A DNA stretch of 64,000 nt, taken from the NCBI RefSeq assembly GCF_001625215.2, contig NC_030381.2, positions 45,568,689 through 45,632,688 of the forward strand, written 5' to 3'. Position numbers and translations under genes: made by a program. A model generated the notes under the pieces. It was not told the DNA's origin. It did not search any database and saw nothing but the letters and a program-made list of their open reading frames with translations. Of this stretch, positions 12,264-24,479 are shown piece after piece. How positions within the stretch are numbered: position 1 is the stretch's first letter; each line of letters opens with the position of its first letter. Source of the DNA: Daucus carota subsp. sativus (taxonomy: Eukaryota > Streptophyta > Magnoliopsida > Apiales > Apiaceae).

Positions 12264-12946
12264 TAGGGCTGTAAATGAGTTGATACGCTCGATAACGGCT
12301 CGGTGTTCGGTTCGAAAAAAGCTCGGTTCGATTCATAAACGAGTCGATCTTGAGCATAATTTTAAGGTTCGTTTTATAAATAAGCTGAACTTGAGCACAG
12401 TAGAGTTCGACTCGATAGTTCGCGAGCAAGTTCAAATTATGAGTTCGTGAACATGGTTCGTGAACTTGGCTCGTGAGTGTAGTTCGTGAACATGGTTCGT
12501 GTACTTGGCTCGTGGATGTGGAAATTTTATTAATGAATGATTTATTATGAATTTAAGATTCCCTAGAGCATAAATTAAAATATAGTTAGAATTTTAATTT
12601 ATTTTTTTTAATTAAACTAAATAACAAACAAACTCGTAAATAAATTTATGAGTATAAGCTAGCTCGTTAGCAAAGTTTATTAAACAAGTTCGTGAACAAA
12701 ATTAATGAGCAGTTGGTGAGCAAAAATTCATGAGACATGTTCATGAGCGTGAGTTAATGAGCAGTTCGTGAGCAAAAGCTCGTGAGACATGTTCATGAGC
12801 TGTTCGTGAACAGAGTTATTCCTTAATGAGTCGATCCTCAAACAATATTTTTGGCTCGATCCAATCTCGAGCTCGAGTTCGAGTTCACTAATTTTTTAAC
12901 AAACGATACACGAGCGCTCTAGAGTTCGGCTCGGATCGACTCATTT

Positions 12947-14758
12947 TGTAATATCCGTATTTATTTATTATTAGTAATAAAATCTGAATTAGAATAGAAT
13001 TAATAATATTAGTTTAGTAAATAGATTAGAAAAAGAATTAGTAAGTGGAGTTAATAACAATAATAAAAAGGGATTAATTGTTTAATTAGGATTAGGTTAT
13101 TTATTAAAAGTCTATATAAACATATAGAATCAGTGGCTAACCCTACACCTAATATTTAAGACGCGGTGAGGAGCTTATAGAACAGAGGCGAAGGGTTGCA
13201 GAACAGAGGAGGCGCGGTACCGATATTCTCACCACTTCGAGTCAGATCATTAAAGTAAGGTACATGTATGGTTAAATAGATTTATGTGGTTAATGGTTAG
13301 GTGTGGTAATGGTAAAGCAAGCATGATCCAAGTTCACGTGTTAGTATTCATCTAAGTTGCATGTGTCGTATCTGGGGTGTGTGCCATGTGATTGGTTTTT
13401 GTATAATCTGGTTAATATATAGCACTTACAAATCATGTTGGTGACTGTCGCAACTAAACCAGACGCGATCATTGAGTATATAATCCAGTAGGTTAATGGA
13501 TACACCTTCGAGGTTATAGTTTATATTAATAAATTGTTAGCGTTAATAAATATATAAATAAGTATATATTTTAATAAATTATAATCTTATATTTAGGTTC
13601 GGAGTCGGGAGTTTAGCGGATTATTTACGGCTTCTCGTGAGTGTTTGGTGTGCTAGTTTCGAGGTACGGATTTCGTTCTCTTTTATTCAGCACTACTTCT
13701 ATTAGTGTTAAGTAAATTTGATTACTCTGTTTTGATCCTTTCTGTTCGGTGTGTTTGTACGGATTCTATTCTTTTTATTCAGCGTTACTCCCTTCGATAT
13801 TAAATGATTTTGATCTGTCCTATTTTAATCAGTCCGATTTGATAAGTTTCTTTTGTGCTATTCATTGACTGTTTTGATTTCCGAAAAATATTTTAAAAAT
13901 CTGTTTTGAAAGATTGAAATATTTGTTATGCGGTTTTCAAAGATTTTACAAAATATGATATGTTCAGTTTATTTGAAATATATGTACCATGTGATTTTAA
14001 AGTTGTGAAAATTGTTTTGTTTGAACCCTTAGAGAGATATAGGGTATACCGAGTTTCCCAGCTGTAGGGGTACTACAGCCATGTCTTTGCGGCACCATTG
14101 ACATGACACTTCCGTGACAGTGTGATTGGTCACGGCGTATCCTTCTGTTAGCTCTTGGGAGGAGCTTTGGCCATTTTGATTATTTGTTCAGGATACGTGG
14201 GTGCACCCAGAGTTCAGTTTTGATATGATTTGTGATTTGACGGTGACGTTGTATATGCCGTACACGTTATCCGATTTGTTGCACACATTAGGTACCCTAT
14301 GATGTGTGTATCTGTATATGTTCTGATATGATCTCGGTATGAAATATCCTAACCCCTTGTTGCTTCAGCCTGTTATTTTCAAATAACTGATTTATTTTAC
14401 CGTCAAAAATATTTTAAATGTTTCTTGTTTTGTAAATGCTTCCAATCCGTACTGGGCATTTGGCTCATGCCGTATTCTTCTTCTGGCAGGTACTTAGGGG
14501 GATTCGGGACTGTGTGATGGAGAGCAGCCCTTTCTTTTCATTGATTAGGATTTATGGACTTCTAGCATTTATTCGGATTTTATTGTTTAGAGATTCTATT
14601 TATTCGCATTATTCGGATTAAATTATTTTCGAGGATTTATATCATTCGAGTACTTATTAGAACTGTTTATCATCGTTTGGAATATATAGTAGTGCTCTGT
14701 TCGCAGGTTTTGGATTTGTAGGTAACCTCTCGTCTTAATTTAAGATGGGGGTGTTACA
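12947..14758 (+). repeat. 5' LTR (1,812 bp)
   Basis: Starts TGTAATATCCG, ends GGGGTGTTACA, TG...CA boundaries. It should contain the promoter: a TATA-like CTATATAAA lies at 13112-13120. It matches the 3' LTR throughout apart from a 4-bp indel near 14150. Confidence 0.95.
13112..13120 (+). promoter_or_regulatory. Probable TATA box of the 5' LTR
   Basis: CTATATAAA within the 5' LTR, with an identical copy in the 3' LTR at about 19786-19795. A single AT-rich word in AT-rich DNA, so its role is inferred from position and consensus only. Confidence 0.5.
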
Positions 14759-14760
14759 AA

Positions 14761-14773
14761 GTTGGCATCAGAG
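14761..14773 (+). other. Primer-binding site (initiator tRNA-Met type)
   Basis: Immediately after the 5' LTR, the stretch TTGGCATCAGAGC resembles the common plant gypsy primer-binding site TGGTATCAGAGC, complementary to the 3' end of initiator tRNA-Met, with one difference (C for T). Confidence 0.8.
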
Positions 14774-14957
14774 CTAGGTTCTTTCCTGTAGAAAACCTAT
14801 TTAGGTTGACCTGTGAGAATGGGTAGACGTTAGGATGGGTATTATGTTTAAATTCATTTCAACTGCTCACTTCATCTGTGCAATTCATTTGATATCTGCT
14901 TGTACTATTTTCTTATCCAATCGCGTTTTCTTATTCGCTTCGTTTCTTATATTGTAG

Positions 14958-17900
14958 ATGCCTCCTAGACGTGAGAATCCTAGGCGCGATAACGTTAACA
15001 TTGGTGCAGCTGAGTTAGCTCAGTTGATAGCTCAAGCAGTGACTCAGGCTTTGCAACAAGCTGGGCAAAATCAGGGAAACCCAGGAAATAATGAGGAGCA
15101 ACAAAATCAGCCTGATGCACTAGCTTGGTTCGATAGGTTTGTTAAGCAGAAACCGGATTCTTTTCATTCAGCACCACAGCCTATTGATGCTGAAAATTGG
15201 ATTGTTCATCTTGAGAAGATTTTTGATGCATTGGGATGTGATGACGCTACAAAGGTGAGGTTGGCTGTGTATAAGTTAGAGGGGGATGCTCAGAGGTGGT
15301 GGAGAGGAGTGAAGACCATTAGGGGTGATGCATTTGTTGAGGCATTGACTTGGCAGGGGTTCACAGATTTGTTTTATGAGCAGTACTTCTCAAAGGCAGA
15401 GAAGGATGGTTATATGAGAGAGTTTAATTCTATTGAGCAGAAGCACGATGAGAGTATAACTGAGTATCTTGCGAGATTTATCAGGTTGGCGGGATTTGCT
15501 GGGACTTCTGCAGGGACTGCAGCACAGCAGGCAGAGAAATTTAAATGGGGGCTGAAGTCGTCTCTTAGGATGTCTATCATTTCTTCCAGATTTCAGAATG
15601 TAGCAGAGGTGGCTGATGCAGCCAAGGATGTTGAGAAGGAGCGTATAGACTTCCGGACTAACAGATCTGACAGTGGTCGTAAGAGGGGTAGAGATGATCA
15701 GCTAGTCACAGCACAGGGTAGACAGGGGTATGGTGGTCAGAACAGTCGGTATGGACAGTGGCGTGGACAGAACCAGAATAGGGGAGGTCATACAGCTCAT
15801 GGTCAGAGACAGAATCAGTATAGTGGTCAGGGGCAGGCTCAGCAGGGGCAGACTCAGCAGTTTCAGCAGCAGCCTAGACAGTGGCAGAATCGTCAAAGGG
15901 GACAGGGACGTTATCCAGCGTATGGGGGTAACCCCAATATGATTCCGGTGGCTCCTTGTGCTACATGTGGTAGACACCATCCGGGCAGAGCTTGTTATAA
16001 ACAGACTGGGGCATGTTTCTCGTGTGGTTCGATGGATCATAGGTTAAAGGACTGTCCACGTAATAATGGTGATGGAGGTAGTGGCAGTGGAGGTCAGCCG
16101 AATCAGCAGAATCAGCAGAATCCTACAGGCAGAGTCTTCGCATTGACTTCTTCTCAGGCAGCAACTAATCCAGGTACTGTTTCCGGAACGGTCTTTGTGG
16201 GTACACGTGATGCTTATGTGTTATTTGATACTGGTTCGACTCATTCTGTGGTATCCCTATCATATGTTCGTTATCTTGGTGTCTTACCTTCATTATTATC
16301 TCCGCATATGTCTATTGCTACCCCTATGGGGACTTCTGTTAGTATTTCTGATGTGTACCGAGAGTGTTTGATAGTTGTGGGGGATAGAAATTATAAGGTC
16401 AACTTGCTTCCGATGATGATGCATGACTTTGACATTATTTTGGGTATGGATTGGTTGAGTGAGTATAGGGCGACGATTAATTGTGAGGAGAAACGGGTTA
16501 TCTTTGGGGATGTGAATAAACCAGAGTATGTATACCAGGGGTCTCAACCAAAAGGGGAGGTTAAGTTGATTTCAGCTCTAAAGGCGAAGAAGCTCATGTC
16601 TAAGGGTTGTGATGGTTATCTTGCTTTTGTAAAGGATACATCCAAGGTTGAGTCTCGTATAGAGGATTATGCAGTTGTGAGTGAATATGCAGATGTGTTT
16701 CCCGATGAGTTACCAGGTTTGCCACCGCATCGAGAAGTGGAGTTTAGTATTGAACTTGTTCCAGGTGCAGAACCTATTTCTAAGACGCCGTACAGGATGG
16801 CACCACTAGAGTTGCATGAGTTGAAAGAGCAGTTGCAAGAGTTGTTGGATAGGGGATTTATCAGGCCTAGTGTGTCTCCATGGGGTGCTCCGGTGTTGTT
16901 TGTGAAGAAGAAGGACGGGTCTATGAGATTATGTATTGACTACAGGGAGTTGAATAAGGTGACTATCAGGAACAGGTATCCGTTGCCACGTATTGACGAT
17001 TTGTTCGATCAGTTGCAAGGGGCAAAATACTTTTCAAAGATTGATTTGAGATCGGGCTACCACCAGTTACGAGTAAGAGATGAGGATATTCCTAAAACAG
17101 CTTTTCGCACTCGATATGGTCACTATGAGTTTCTTGTGATGTCTTTTGGGTTGACGAATGCACCAGCCGTGTTTATGGACTTGATGAACCGGATCTTCCA
17201 TGATTACCTTGATAAGTTTGTTGTGGTCTTCATTGATGATATTTTGATATACTCTAGGAGTAAGGAGGAGCATGAGGAGCATTTGGGCATCGTGTTGGGA
17301 ATTTTGAGAGAGAAGAAATTGTTTGCCAAATTTTCAAAGTGTGAGTTTTGGTTGGAGCAGGTTGCATTTTTGGGGCATATTGTGTCTGGTAAGGGGATTG
17401 AGTTGGATCCTGCGAAAGTCGAGGCTATCACTAATTGGCCGAGACCTAGCAACGTTACAGAGGTGAGGAGTTTCTTGGGTTTGGCAGGCTACTACAGGCG
17501 GTTTGTTGAGGGGTTTTCGTCCATAGCCTTGCCAATGACTCAACTAATGAGGAAGGGTGCTAAGTTCGAGTGGAATGATGATCGTGAGAAGAGTTTCCAA
17601 GAGCTAAAGAAGAGGTTGGTGTCAGCTCCTATACTTGTTTTACCATCAGGCAGTGGGGGATATCAGGTTTACAGTGATGCTTCTAAGAGAGGTTTGGGGT
17701 GTGTTCTTATGCAGCATGGGAAGGTGATTTCTTACGCCTCTAGACAGCTTAAGCCCTATGAGGTGAATTATCCGACCCATGACTTGGAGTTAGCAGCAGT
17801 GGTATTTGCATTGAAGATTTGGAGACATTATCTATATGGAGAGACTTGTGATATCTTCACTGATCACAAGAGTCTTAAGTACATTTTTACGCAGAAGGAG

Positions 17901-19610
17901 TTGAACATGAGGCAGAGGAGGTGGCTTGAACTTCTTAAGGATTATGATGCTAAGATTCAGTACCATCCGGGGAAAGCTAATGTGGTGGCGGATGCTCTTA
18001 GTAGGAAGAACTTCGGGAGTGTGGCATCTCTTGTTACTCAGCCGCACCTTATTTCAGATTTAGAGCGCTTAGATGTGGAGTTGTATGTGAGAGGGTCAGA
18101 TGGCAGTGTAGCAAGCTTAAAGGTGGAACCTAATCTTATTTCGAAGATTAAGGATGCTCAAAAGAATGATTCGGAGTTGGATGCTATTAGATTGGAGTTG
18201 GCGAATGGGAAGCAAACCGATTTTCGTGTTGATGATGAGGGTGTGATATGGTTGGGTAGTAAACTTTGTGTTCCTTCAGATTCGGCAATTCGTGAGGCAA
18301 TTTTGACCGAGGCTCATAGTTCTTCATTTTCTATTCATCCGGGTTCTACTAAGATGTATAGGGATTTGAAGACACATTTTTGGTGGAATGGAATGAAGCG
18401 AGATATAGCGGAGTTTGTGGGGAAGTGTCTTACATGTCAGCAGGTGAAGATAGAACATCAGAGGCCTAGTGGATTGTTACAGCAGTTAGATATTCCGATT
18501 TGGAAGTGGGAAAACATAACCATGGATTTTGTGACCGGTTTACCAAGGACTTTTAGGAAGAATGATGTCATATGGGTGGTAGTTGATAGACTTACTAAAT
18601 CTGCTCATTTCTTGCCTATTCGAGAGACTACTCCTGTTCATGAGTTGGCGGAGATTTTTCAGAGGGATATTGTTAGACTTCATGGGATGCCTGTGTCTAT
18701 AGTTTCTGACAGAGATACGAGGTTCACATCACATTTTTGGAAGGGATTTCAGCGAGCTTGGGGAACAAAGCTTAACTTTAGTACGGCCTTTCATCCGCAG
18801 ACAGATGGACAGTCAGAGAGGACGATTCAGACACTGGAGGACATGTTGAGAGCTTGTGCCTTAGAGTGGACAGGCGATTGGGATAAGTATTTGTATCTTG
18901 TTGAGTTTGCATATAATAACAGCTGGCACGCAAGTATTGGCATGCCACCTTTTGAGGCTTTGTATGGTAGGAAGTGTAGGGCACCGACTTGTTGGGATGA
19001 GGTTGGAGAGAGAGATATTGAAGGGCCGGAGTTGGTTAGAGTGACAAATGAGAAGGTGGCGCAGGCTAGAGAAAATTTACAGAAGGCTCAATCACGTCAG
19101 AAGATTTATGCAGATCAGAAGAGAAAGTTTGGTGGATTTGAACCTGGTGATCATGTGTTCTTGAAGGTGTCTCCTTGGAAGGGTGTTAAGCGTTTTGGTA
19201 TGAAGGGGAAGCTTAGTCCGAGATATGTGGGTCCTTTTGATGTTATAGAGAGAGTGGGAGAGGTTGCATATAGAGTTGCTTTGCCACCACAGTTATCTCA
19301 TGTGCATAATGTGTTTCACGTGTCTGTTCTGAAGGGCTACAAGTATCATCCGTTCCATGTGGTTCAGTATCCGTTACATAAGATTAGGGAGGATCTTTCT
19401 TGTGAAGAAGAAGCGGAAGCTATTTTAGATCGAGAGGAGCGAGTAATGAGGAAGAAAAATATTATGTTTGTCAAAGTTTTGTGGAAAAATCATTCGGAGC
19501 GAGAGGCTACTTGGGAATTAGAGGATTCTATTCGTGAGAGATATCCGCATTTATTCGATTCAGGTACGAGTTTTAGTTTCGTTAGATTCCGGGGACGGAA
19601 TCCTTTTTAA
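14958..19610 (+). CDS. Gypsy gag-pol polyprotein (1,550 residues)
   Basis: A single uninterrupted frame. Domains in order: Gag (WFDRFVKQ...WWRGV), a basic Gln/Gly-rich stretch, zinc knuckle [14 protein letters not shown] near residue 352, aspartic protease core DTGSTHS near 424, reverse transcriptase with IDDILIYS near 759, RNase H ([12 protein letters not shown]) near 906, integrase zinc-binding HPGS...CLTC from about 1126 and catalytic-domain runs ITMDFVTGL (about 1189) and SDRDTRF. A C-terminal chromodomain-like region ([14 protein letters not shown]) follows. The order RT-RNase H-integrase marks Ty3/gypsy, and the chromodomain points to the Tekay/Del chromoviruses. It acts in cytoplasmic particles and nuclear integration. 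There are no stops or frameshifts, so the copy may be competent. The Met start fits the end of the leader after the primer-binding site. Confidence 0.95.
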   Translation: MPPRRENPRRDNVNIGAAELAQLIAQAVTQALQQAGQNQGNPGNNEEQQNQPDALAWFDRFVKQKPDSFHSAPQPIDAENWIVHLEKIFDALGCDDATKVRLAVYKLEGDAQRWWRGVKTIRGDAFVEALTWQGFTDLFYEQYFSKAEKDGYMREFNSIEQKHDESITEYLARFIRLAGFAGTSAGTAAQQAEKFKWGLKSSLRMSIISSRFQNVAEVADAAKDVEKERIDFRTNRSDSGRKRGRDDQLVTAQGRQGYGGQNSRYGQWRGQNQNRGGHTAHGQRQNQYSGQGQAQQGQTQQFQQQPRQWQNRQRGQGRYPAYGGNPNMIPVAPCATCGRHHPGRACYKQTGACFSCGSMDHRLKDCPRNNGDGGSGSGGQPNQQNQQNPTGRVFALTSSQAATNPGTVSGTVFVGTRDAYVLFDTGSTHSVVSLSYVRYLGVLPSLLSPHMSIATPMGTSVSISDVYRECLIVVGDRNYKVNLLPMMMHDFDIILGMDWLSEYRATINCEEKRVIFGDVNKPEYVYQGSQPKGEVKLISALKAKKLMSKGCDGYLAFVKDTSKVESRIEDYAVVSEYADVFPDELPGLPPHREVEFSIELVPGAEPISKTPYRMAPLELHELKEQLQELLDRGFIRPSVSPWGAPVLFVKKKDGSMRLCIDYRELNKVTIRNRYPLPRIDDLFDQLQGAKYFSKIDLRSGYHQLRVRDEDIPKTAFRTRYGHYEFLVMSFGLTNAPAVFMDLMNRIFHDYLDKFVVVFIDDILIYSRSKEEHEEHLGIVLGILREKKLFAKFSKCEFWLEQVAFLGHIVSGKGIELDPAKVEAITNWPRPSNVTEVRSFLGLAGYYRRFVEGFSSIALPMTQLMRKGAKFEWNDDREKSFQELKKRLVSAPILVLPSGSGGYQVYSDASKRGLGCVLMQHGKVISYASRQLKPYEVNYPTHDLELAAVVFALKIWRHYLYGETCDIFTDHKSLKYIFTQKELNMRQRRWLELLKDYDAKIQYHPGKANVVADALSRKNFGSVASLVTQPHLISDLERLDVELYVRGSDGSVASLKVEPNLISKIKDAQKNDSELDAIRLELANGKQTDFRVDDEGVIWLGSKLCVPSDSAIREAILTEAHSSSFSIHPGSTKMYRDLKTHFWWNGMKRDIAEFVGKCLTCQQVKIEHQRPSGLLQQLDIPIWKWENITMDFVTGLPRTFRKNDVIWVVVDRLTKSAHFLPIRETTPVHELAEIFQRDIVRLHGMPVSIVSDRDTRFTSHFWKGFQRAWGTKLNFSTAFHPQTDGQSERTIQTLEDMLRACALEWTGDWDKYLYLVEFAYNNSWHASIGMPPFEALYGRKCRAPTCWDEVGERDIEGPELVRVTNEKVAQARENLQKAQSRQKIYADQKRKFGGFEPGDHVFLKVSPWKGVKRFGMKGKLSPRYVGPFDVIERVGEVAYRVALPPQLSHVHNVFHVSVLKGYKYHPFHVVQYPLHKIREDLSCEEEAEAILDREERVMRKKNIMFVKVLWKNHSEREATWELEDSIRERYPHLFDSGTSFSFVRFRGRNPF

Positions 19611-19621
19611 GGGGGTATATA
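19609..19621 (+). other. Polypurine tract region
   Basis: The purine run AAGGGGG directly before the 3' LTR overlaps the end of gag-pol and is the expected plus-strand primer site. Confidence 0.65.
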
Positions 19622-21429
19622 TGTAATATCCGTATTTATTTATTATTAGTAATAAAATCTGAATTAGAATAGAATTAATAATATTAGTTTAGTAAATAGA
19701 TTAGAAAAAGAATTAGTAAGTGGAGTTAATAACAATAATAAAAAGGGATTAATTGTTTAATTAGGATTAGGTTATTTATTAAAAGTCTATATAAACATAT
19801 AGAATCAGTGGCTAACCCTACACCTAATATTTAAGACGCGGTGAGGAGCTTATAGAACAGAGGCGAAGGGTTGCAGAACAGAGGAGGCGCGGTACCGATA
19901 TTCTCACCACTTCGAGTCAGATCATTAAAGTAAGGTACATGTATGGTTAAATAGATTTATGTGGTTAATGGTTAGGTGTGGTAATGGTAAAGCAAGCATG
20001 ATCCAAGTTCACGTGTTAGTATTCATCTAAGTTGCATGTGTCGTATCTGGGGTGTGTGCCATGTGATTGGTTTTTGTATAATCTGGTTAATATATAGCAC
20101 TTACAAATCATGTTGGTGACTGTCGCAACTAAACCAGACGCGATCATTGAGTATATAATCCAGTAGGTTAATGGATACACCTTCGAGGTTATAGTTTATA
20201 TTAATAAATTGTTAGCGTTAATAAATATATAAATAAGTATATATTTTAATAAATTATAATCTTATATTTAGGTTCGGAGTCGGGAGTTTAGCGGATTATT
20301 TACGGCTTCTCGTGAGTGTTTGGTGTGCTAGTTTCGAGGTACGGATTTCGTTCTCTTTTATTCAGCACTACTTCTATTAGTGTTAAGTAAATTTGATTAC
20401 TCTGTTTTGATCCTTTCTGTTCGGTGTGTTTGTACGGATTCTATTCTTTTTATTCAGCGTTACTCCCTTCGATATTAAATGATTTTGATCTGTCCTATTT
20501 TAATCAGTCCGATTTGATAAGTTTCTTTTGTGCTATTCATTGACTGTTTTGATTTCCGAAAAATATTTTAAAAATCTGTTTTGAAAGATTGAAATATTTG
20601 TTATGCGGTTTTCAAAGATTTTACAAAATATGATATGTTCAGTTTATTTGAAATATATGTACCATGTGATTTTAAAGTTGTGAAAATTGTTTTGTTTGAA
20701 CCCTTAGAGAGATATAGGGTATACCGAGTTTCCCAGCTGTAGGGGTACTACAGCCATGTCTTTGCGGCACCATTGACATGACACTTCCGTGACAGTGTGA
20801 TTGGTCACGGCGTATCCTTCTGTTATTGGGAGGAGCTTTGGCCATTTTGATTATTTGTTCAGGATACGTGGGTGCACCCAGAGTTCAGTTTTGATATGAT
20901 TTGTGATTTGACGGTGACGTTGTATATGCCGTACACGTTATCCGATTTGTTGCACACATTAGGTACCCTATGATGTGTGTATCTGTATATGTTCTGATAT
21001 GATCTCGGTATGAAATATCCTAACCCCTTGTTGCTTCAGCCTGTTATTTTCAAATAACTGATTTATTTTACCGTCAAAAATATTTTAAATGTTTCTTGTT
21101 TTGTAAATGCTTCCAATCCGTACTGGGCATTTGGCTCATGCCGTATTCTTCTTCTGGCAGGTACTTAGGGGGATTCGGGACTGTGTGATGGAGAGCAGCC
21201 CTTTCTTTTCATTGATTAGGATTTATGGACTTCTAGCATTTATTCGGATTTTATTGTTTAGAGATTCTATTTATTCGCATTATTCGGATTAAATTATTTT
21301 CGAGGATTTATATCATTCGAGTACTTATTAGAACTGTTTATCATCGTTTGGAATATATAGTAGTGCTCTGTTCGCAGGTTTTGGATTTGTAGGTAACCTC
21401 TCGTCTTAATTTAAGATGGGGGTGTTACA
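19622..21429 (+). repeat. 3' LTR (1,808 bp)
   Basis: Same ends as the 5' LTR (TGTAATATCC...GTGTTACA). It is four bases shorter because agct/gctc is missing near 20826. By eye I saw no other difference. Confidence 0.95.
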
Positions 21430-21686
21430 CATTTACACCCCTAGTTTTAATGATGAAAGTGAACTTTTAATAATAAGATATTAAACATATAGTGAAAATA
21501 AGGCACATTGTTGGAGTTGAAGTTAGTAGAATGTATCCTAAACTACTAGGACATAATTTTTTATATTATATTTAGGGCTCCGACTAGAACCCGTTGGACT
21601 TGTTCTTAATTAAAATTGTGCATGTGGATGTGAGTAATAGCATGAGCATGTGACTAATAGTAAGAGTAAAAAAGGTACATACAAAT

Positions 21687-22217
21687 CAATAAATCTCAGC
21701 GTACATACATATCCACTACTAATTCACTACCTGGTTTTTAGGGTAAAACATGTATCCACTTTCTCACTTGTTTTCATTATTTGTTATCAGTTCCCGTGTA
21801 CCTTAACAAATTCTTTTTTTATAGATCAAATTCTTTTTTTTAACTTAACTAAATTTTCACTTTCAACTTCATCCCAAAAAAAATCTCTTATACAATTTTG
21901 ATTTAACAAAATATATACCGACCATAATATAATTATATTTTAGTATATATAATATGTGATCTATATAAAATTATATTACGTCTTTCATGATTAAATATCA
22001 AATTTATCTTGTATCATGTGCCAAAAATTATTTTTAAAATTTAATATTATTTATCTGTATTTTTTAATTAATAGCAAAATTCTGATAAATACATTACTTA
22101 AATAGTAAAAGAAGGAAAAATAACTAGCACACAATAAATTTATATAGCTCCTGGACTTTTTTTCATCGACAACTTTCACATAATTTTTAAATAAAATCTT
22201 AATATACATATATTAAT

Positions 22218-22258
<41 letters not shown>

Positions 22259-22743
22259 TAAATTATAATATTATATGTATAATTATTAATATTATATAAT
22301 TTTTATTTAAAAAGTATAGTCGGTAAATGTTAAGCCATATTAAATATATGTATTAAATATATGATTTTATATATATTAAATATAAAACCTCACATGATGA
22401 TGCCTCCTCTATAATTTTTTAAATATATATATATGATATACTATAATTATAATTATATAAACTCATGATATAATTTTATATAAATTACACATTATATACT
22501 AAAATATAATTATATTATGGTCGGTACATTCTGCAAAATCAAAATTATAGAGGAATGTTTTTTTTGGGATGAAGTTAAAAGTTAAAAATGAAAATTTAAC
22601 TAAGTTAAAAATAAAAATTTGTTAAAACAAACTGAAACTGATAATAAATAGGAAAACAAGTAAGAGAGTGGGTTACATCATATTTGCCCTAAAAATCAGG
22701 TAGTGTATTAGTAGTGAATAAGGATGTACGCTAAGATTTATTC
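21687..22743. mobile_element. MULE-like inverted-repeat element (1,057 bp)
   Basis: The ends are (C/G)AATAAATCT(C/T)AGCGTACAT in inverted orientation. Long arms of roughly 300 bp follow, with matching runs such as cactactaattcactacctg on the left and its near-complement on the right. The element is flanked by a perfect 9-bp direct repeat CATACAAAT at 21678-21686 and 22744-22752, the duplication length of Mutator-like elements. The centre is AT-rich with a (TA)n run near 22218-22252. No transposase is encoded. Confidence 0.8.
22218..22252. repeat. (TA)n microsatellite
   Basis: TA run at the centre of the inverted-repeat element, directly visible. Confidence 0.9.
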
Positions 22744-22752
22744 CATACAAAT

Positions 22753-23260
22753 TAACTGTGATAGTGGCGACATGATGCGGTTTTTTTAAAATCGCAAATC
22801 AAAATGCACATGTGATTTTACAAAACGTCTTATTATTTTATTCGAAATATAAAAAATAGGAGACATACTCTGTTTACAAAACTACTTTTTTTATTTAAAA
22901 TATCGATGGTATAAATTTTGTTTTATATTTAACTCTTTTTAATTTTCATGTAATCAGTTGTTTATCAAAAATTAAGATTTTAACTGTTCGTATTTATCTT
23001 AGGGATTGTACCAAATAACGAAATTGCTCACCTACATAATCATCTTCTATTTAAGTACTTAAATATTATTTTTAATATAATGGATAAATGGGAATATCAT
23101 TCCAGTAAACTAATTTTTTTGATTACTTATATTTAAATAATCACTTTTGTTATATTTTAGAGATTTAAAAAAGTGATCACTTCTCGATATGCTACTTTCG
23201 GGGTAGCATATTTTTGTTATATTTTAAATGCTAAACCATTTGAAGCAGTTTTGCAGGTAG
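22753..23260. other. AT-rich intergenic DNA
   Basis: Spacer between the two inverted-repeat elements. No coding potential or repeat recognised. Confidence 0.4.
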
Positions 23261-24479
23261 CCAAAGTATAGGTCACCCAGCCATGGGCGACCCTTGTGTG
23301 ATTTTTTGCAGCATGAGTCGCGTGTGTATAGGGCGACCCTCACTGCTGGGTTATTAAAAACTAAAAACAGGGAGGCACATGGAATGGTAAAACCTGCATA
23401 TTACGTTTTTTGATTTTTTTTTTTATGTAATTTTTGAATGAATTTGAGAATAAGCACATATTTGTAAAATAATAACAATAATATTATAGTAATATTATTT
23501 ATAAATATTATAATAATAATAATATATATAAATTCCGAATATAACCGTAATATTTTTAAATTCCGATTATAATAATATCATCTTACGAATATTTTTTTAA
23601 AAAAATATTTTCGATTTCGTTTATTATGTTAACCCTATTTGTAAATATAATTCGAATAGTTAATATTTTTAAATATTAAACAATAATATTTGTAAAAAAA
23701 TTCGAATAATATTTGTAAAATAATATTGTTATAATCAGAATTTATAAATATTATTTTTATAACCGGGATTTTCAAATATTATTGTTATAATCGGAATTTA
23801 CAAATATTTGAATTCTTTTTTTACAAATATTATTGTTTAATATTTACAAATATTAACTATTCGAATTATATTTACAAATAGGGAAAACATAATAAACAAA
23901 ATCGAAAAAAAGGAAAACATTTGTAAAAAAGAAAATATTTGTAAAATAATATTGTTATAATCAAAATTTACAAATATTATTGTTATAATAGGAATTTTCA
24001 AATATTATTGTTATAATCGGAATTTTCAAATATTCGAATTCTTTTTTTACAAATATTATTATTTAATATTTAAAAATTTTAACTATTCGAATTATATTTG
24101 CAAATACGGTTAACATAATAAACAAAATCGAAAAAAAAAATATTTTTTTAAAAAAATATTCGTAAAATGATATTTTTATAATCAGAATTTACAAACATTA
24201 TAGTTATAATCGGAATTTACAAATATTATTATTATAATATTTATAAATAATATTGCTATAATATTATTAATATTATTTTATAAATACGTGGGTATTCTTA
24301 AACTCATTCAAAAATTACACAAAAATAAAAAAAATAAAAAAACGTAAACATAAGGGCAGACATTTGATCACTACTAGTTTGTTTGATTTAGTCTGGGTCG
24401 CCCGAGTTTGGGCGCACACGGTCGCCCGAGTTTGGGCGCACACAGGAGTGGCCCATGGCTTGGGCGACCTATATTTTGG
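23261..24479. repeat. Long fold-back (inverted-repeat) element, about 1.2 kb
   Basis: The left arm starts ccaaagtataggtcaccc and the right arm ends gggcgacctatattttggg, its complement. The arms continue inward through catgggcgac-like words, a ttacgttttttgatttttt block, tttgaatgaatttgag and dense aatattattgttataatcgg repeats that pair across a centre near 23870. Imperfect pairing extends over about 500 bases per arm. No clear target duplication and no transposase. It could fold into a long hairpin. Confidence 0.8.

Larger units (their letters stand above)
12947..21429 (+). mobile_element. Full-length Ty3/gypsy LTR retrotransposon (Tekay-like chromovirus)
   Basis: The element has a 5' LTR (12947-14758), a primer-binding site, one gag-pol frame, a polypurine tract and a 3' LTR (19622-21429). 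It is flanked by a perfect 5-bp duplication CATTT at 12942-12946 and 21430-21434. The LTRs begin TGTAATATCC and end GTGTTACA. The only difference I noticed between the LTRs is a 4-bp gap (tgttagctcttggg in the 5' LTR, tgttattggg in the 3' LTR). Intact coding capacity plus near-identical LTRs indicate a very recent insertion. Confidence 0.95.
12264..21443. mobile_element. hAT-like non-autonomous element carrying a gypsy insertion
   Basis: Left end TAGGGCTGTAAATGAGT, right end CATTTACACCCCTA. It is flanked by a perfect 8-bp duplication GTTTTAAT at 12256-12263 and 21444-21451. Its own sequence is 12264-12946 plus 21435-21443 (about 690 bp), with repeated gctcgtgag/gttcgtgaac-like words. The gypsy element entered nine bases from its right end. 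The first unit of the surrounding tandem repeat shows the empty site. hAT affiliation rests on the 8-bp duplication and terminal repeats, not on a transposase. Confidence 0.87.
11931..21605. mobile_element. Outer PIF/Harbinger-like MITE of a three-level nest
   Basis: The ends are GATCAAGTCCAACG on the left and CGTTGGACTTGTTC on the right (inverted repeats), flanked by TTA at 11928-11930 and 21606-21608. Without its inserts the element would be only about 490 bp. It contains a 117-bp tandem duplication (unit 1 at 12081-12197, unit 2 from 12198). Unit 2 is interrupted by a hAT-like element at 12264 and resumes after 21443 with gatgaaagtgaac. No transposase is encoded. Confidence 0.78.

Noticed and set aside
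14436-14621. 61-codon open frame repeated identically at 21107-21292
   Set aside because: It lies inside the two LTRs and is identical only because the LTRs are. No coding evidence.
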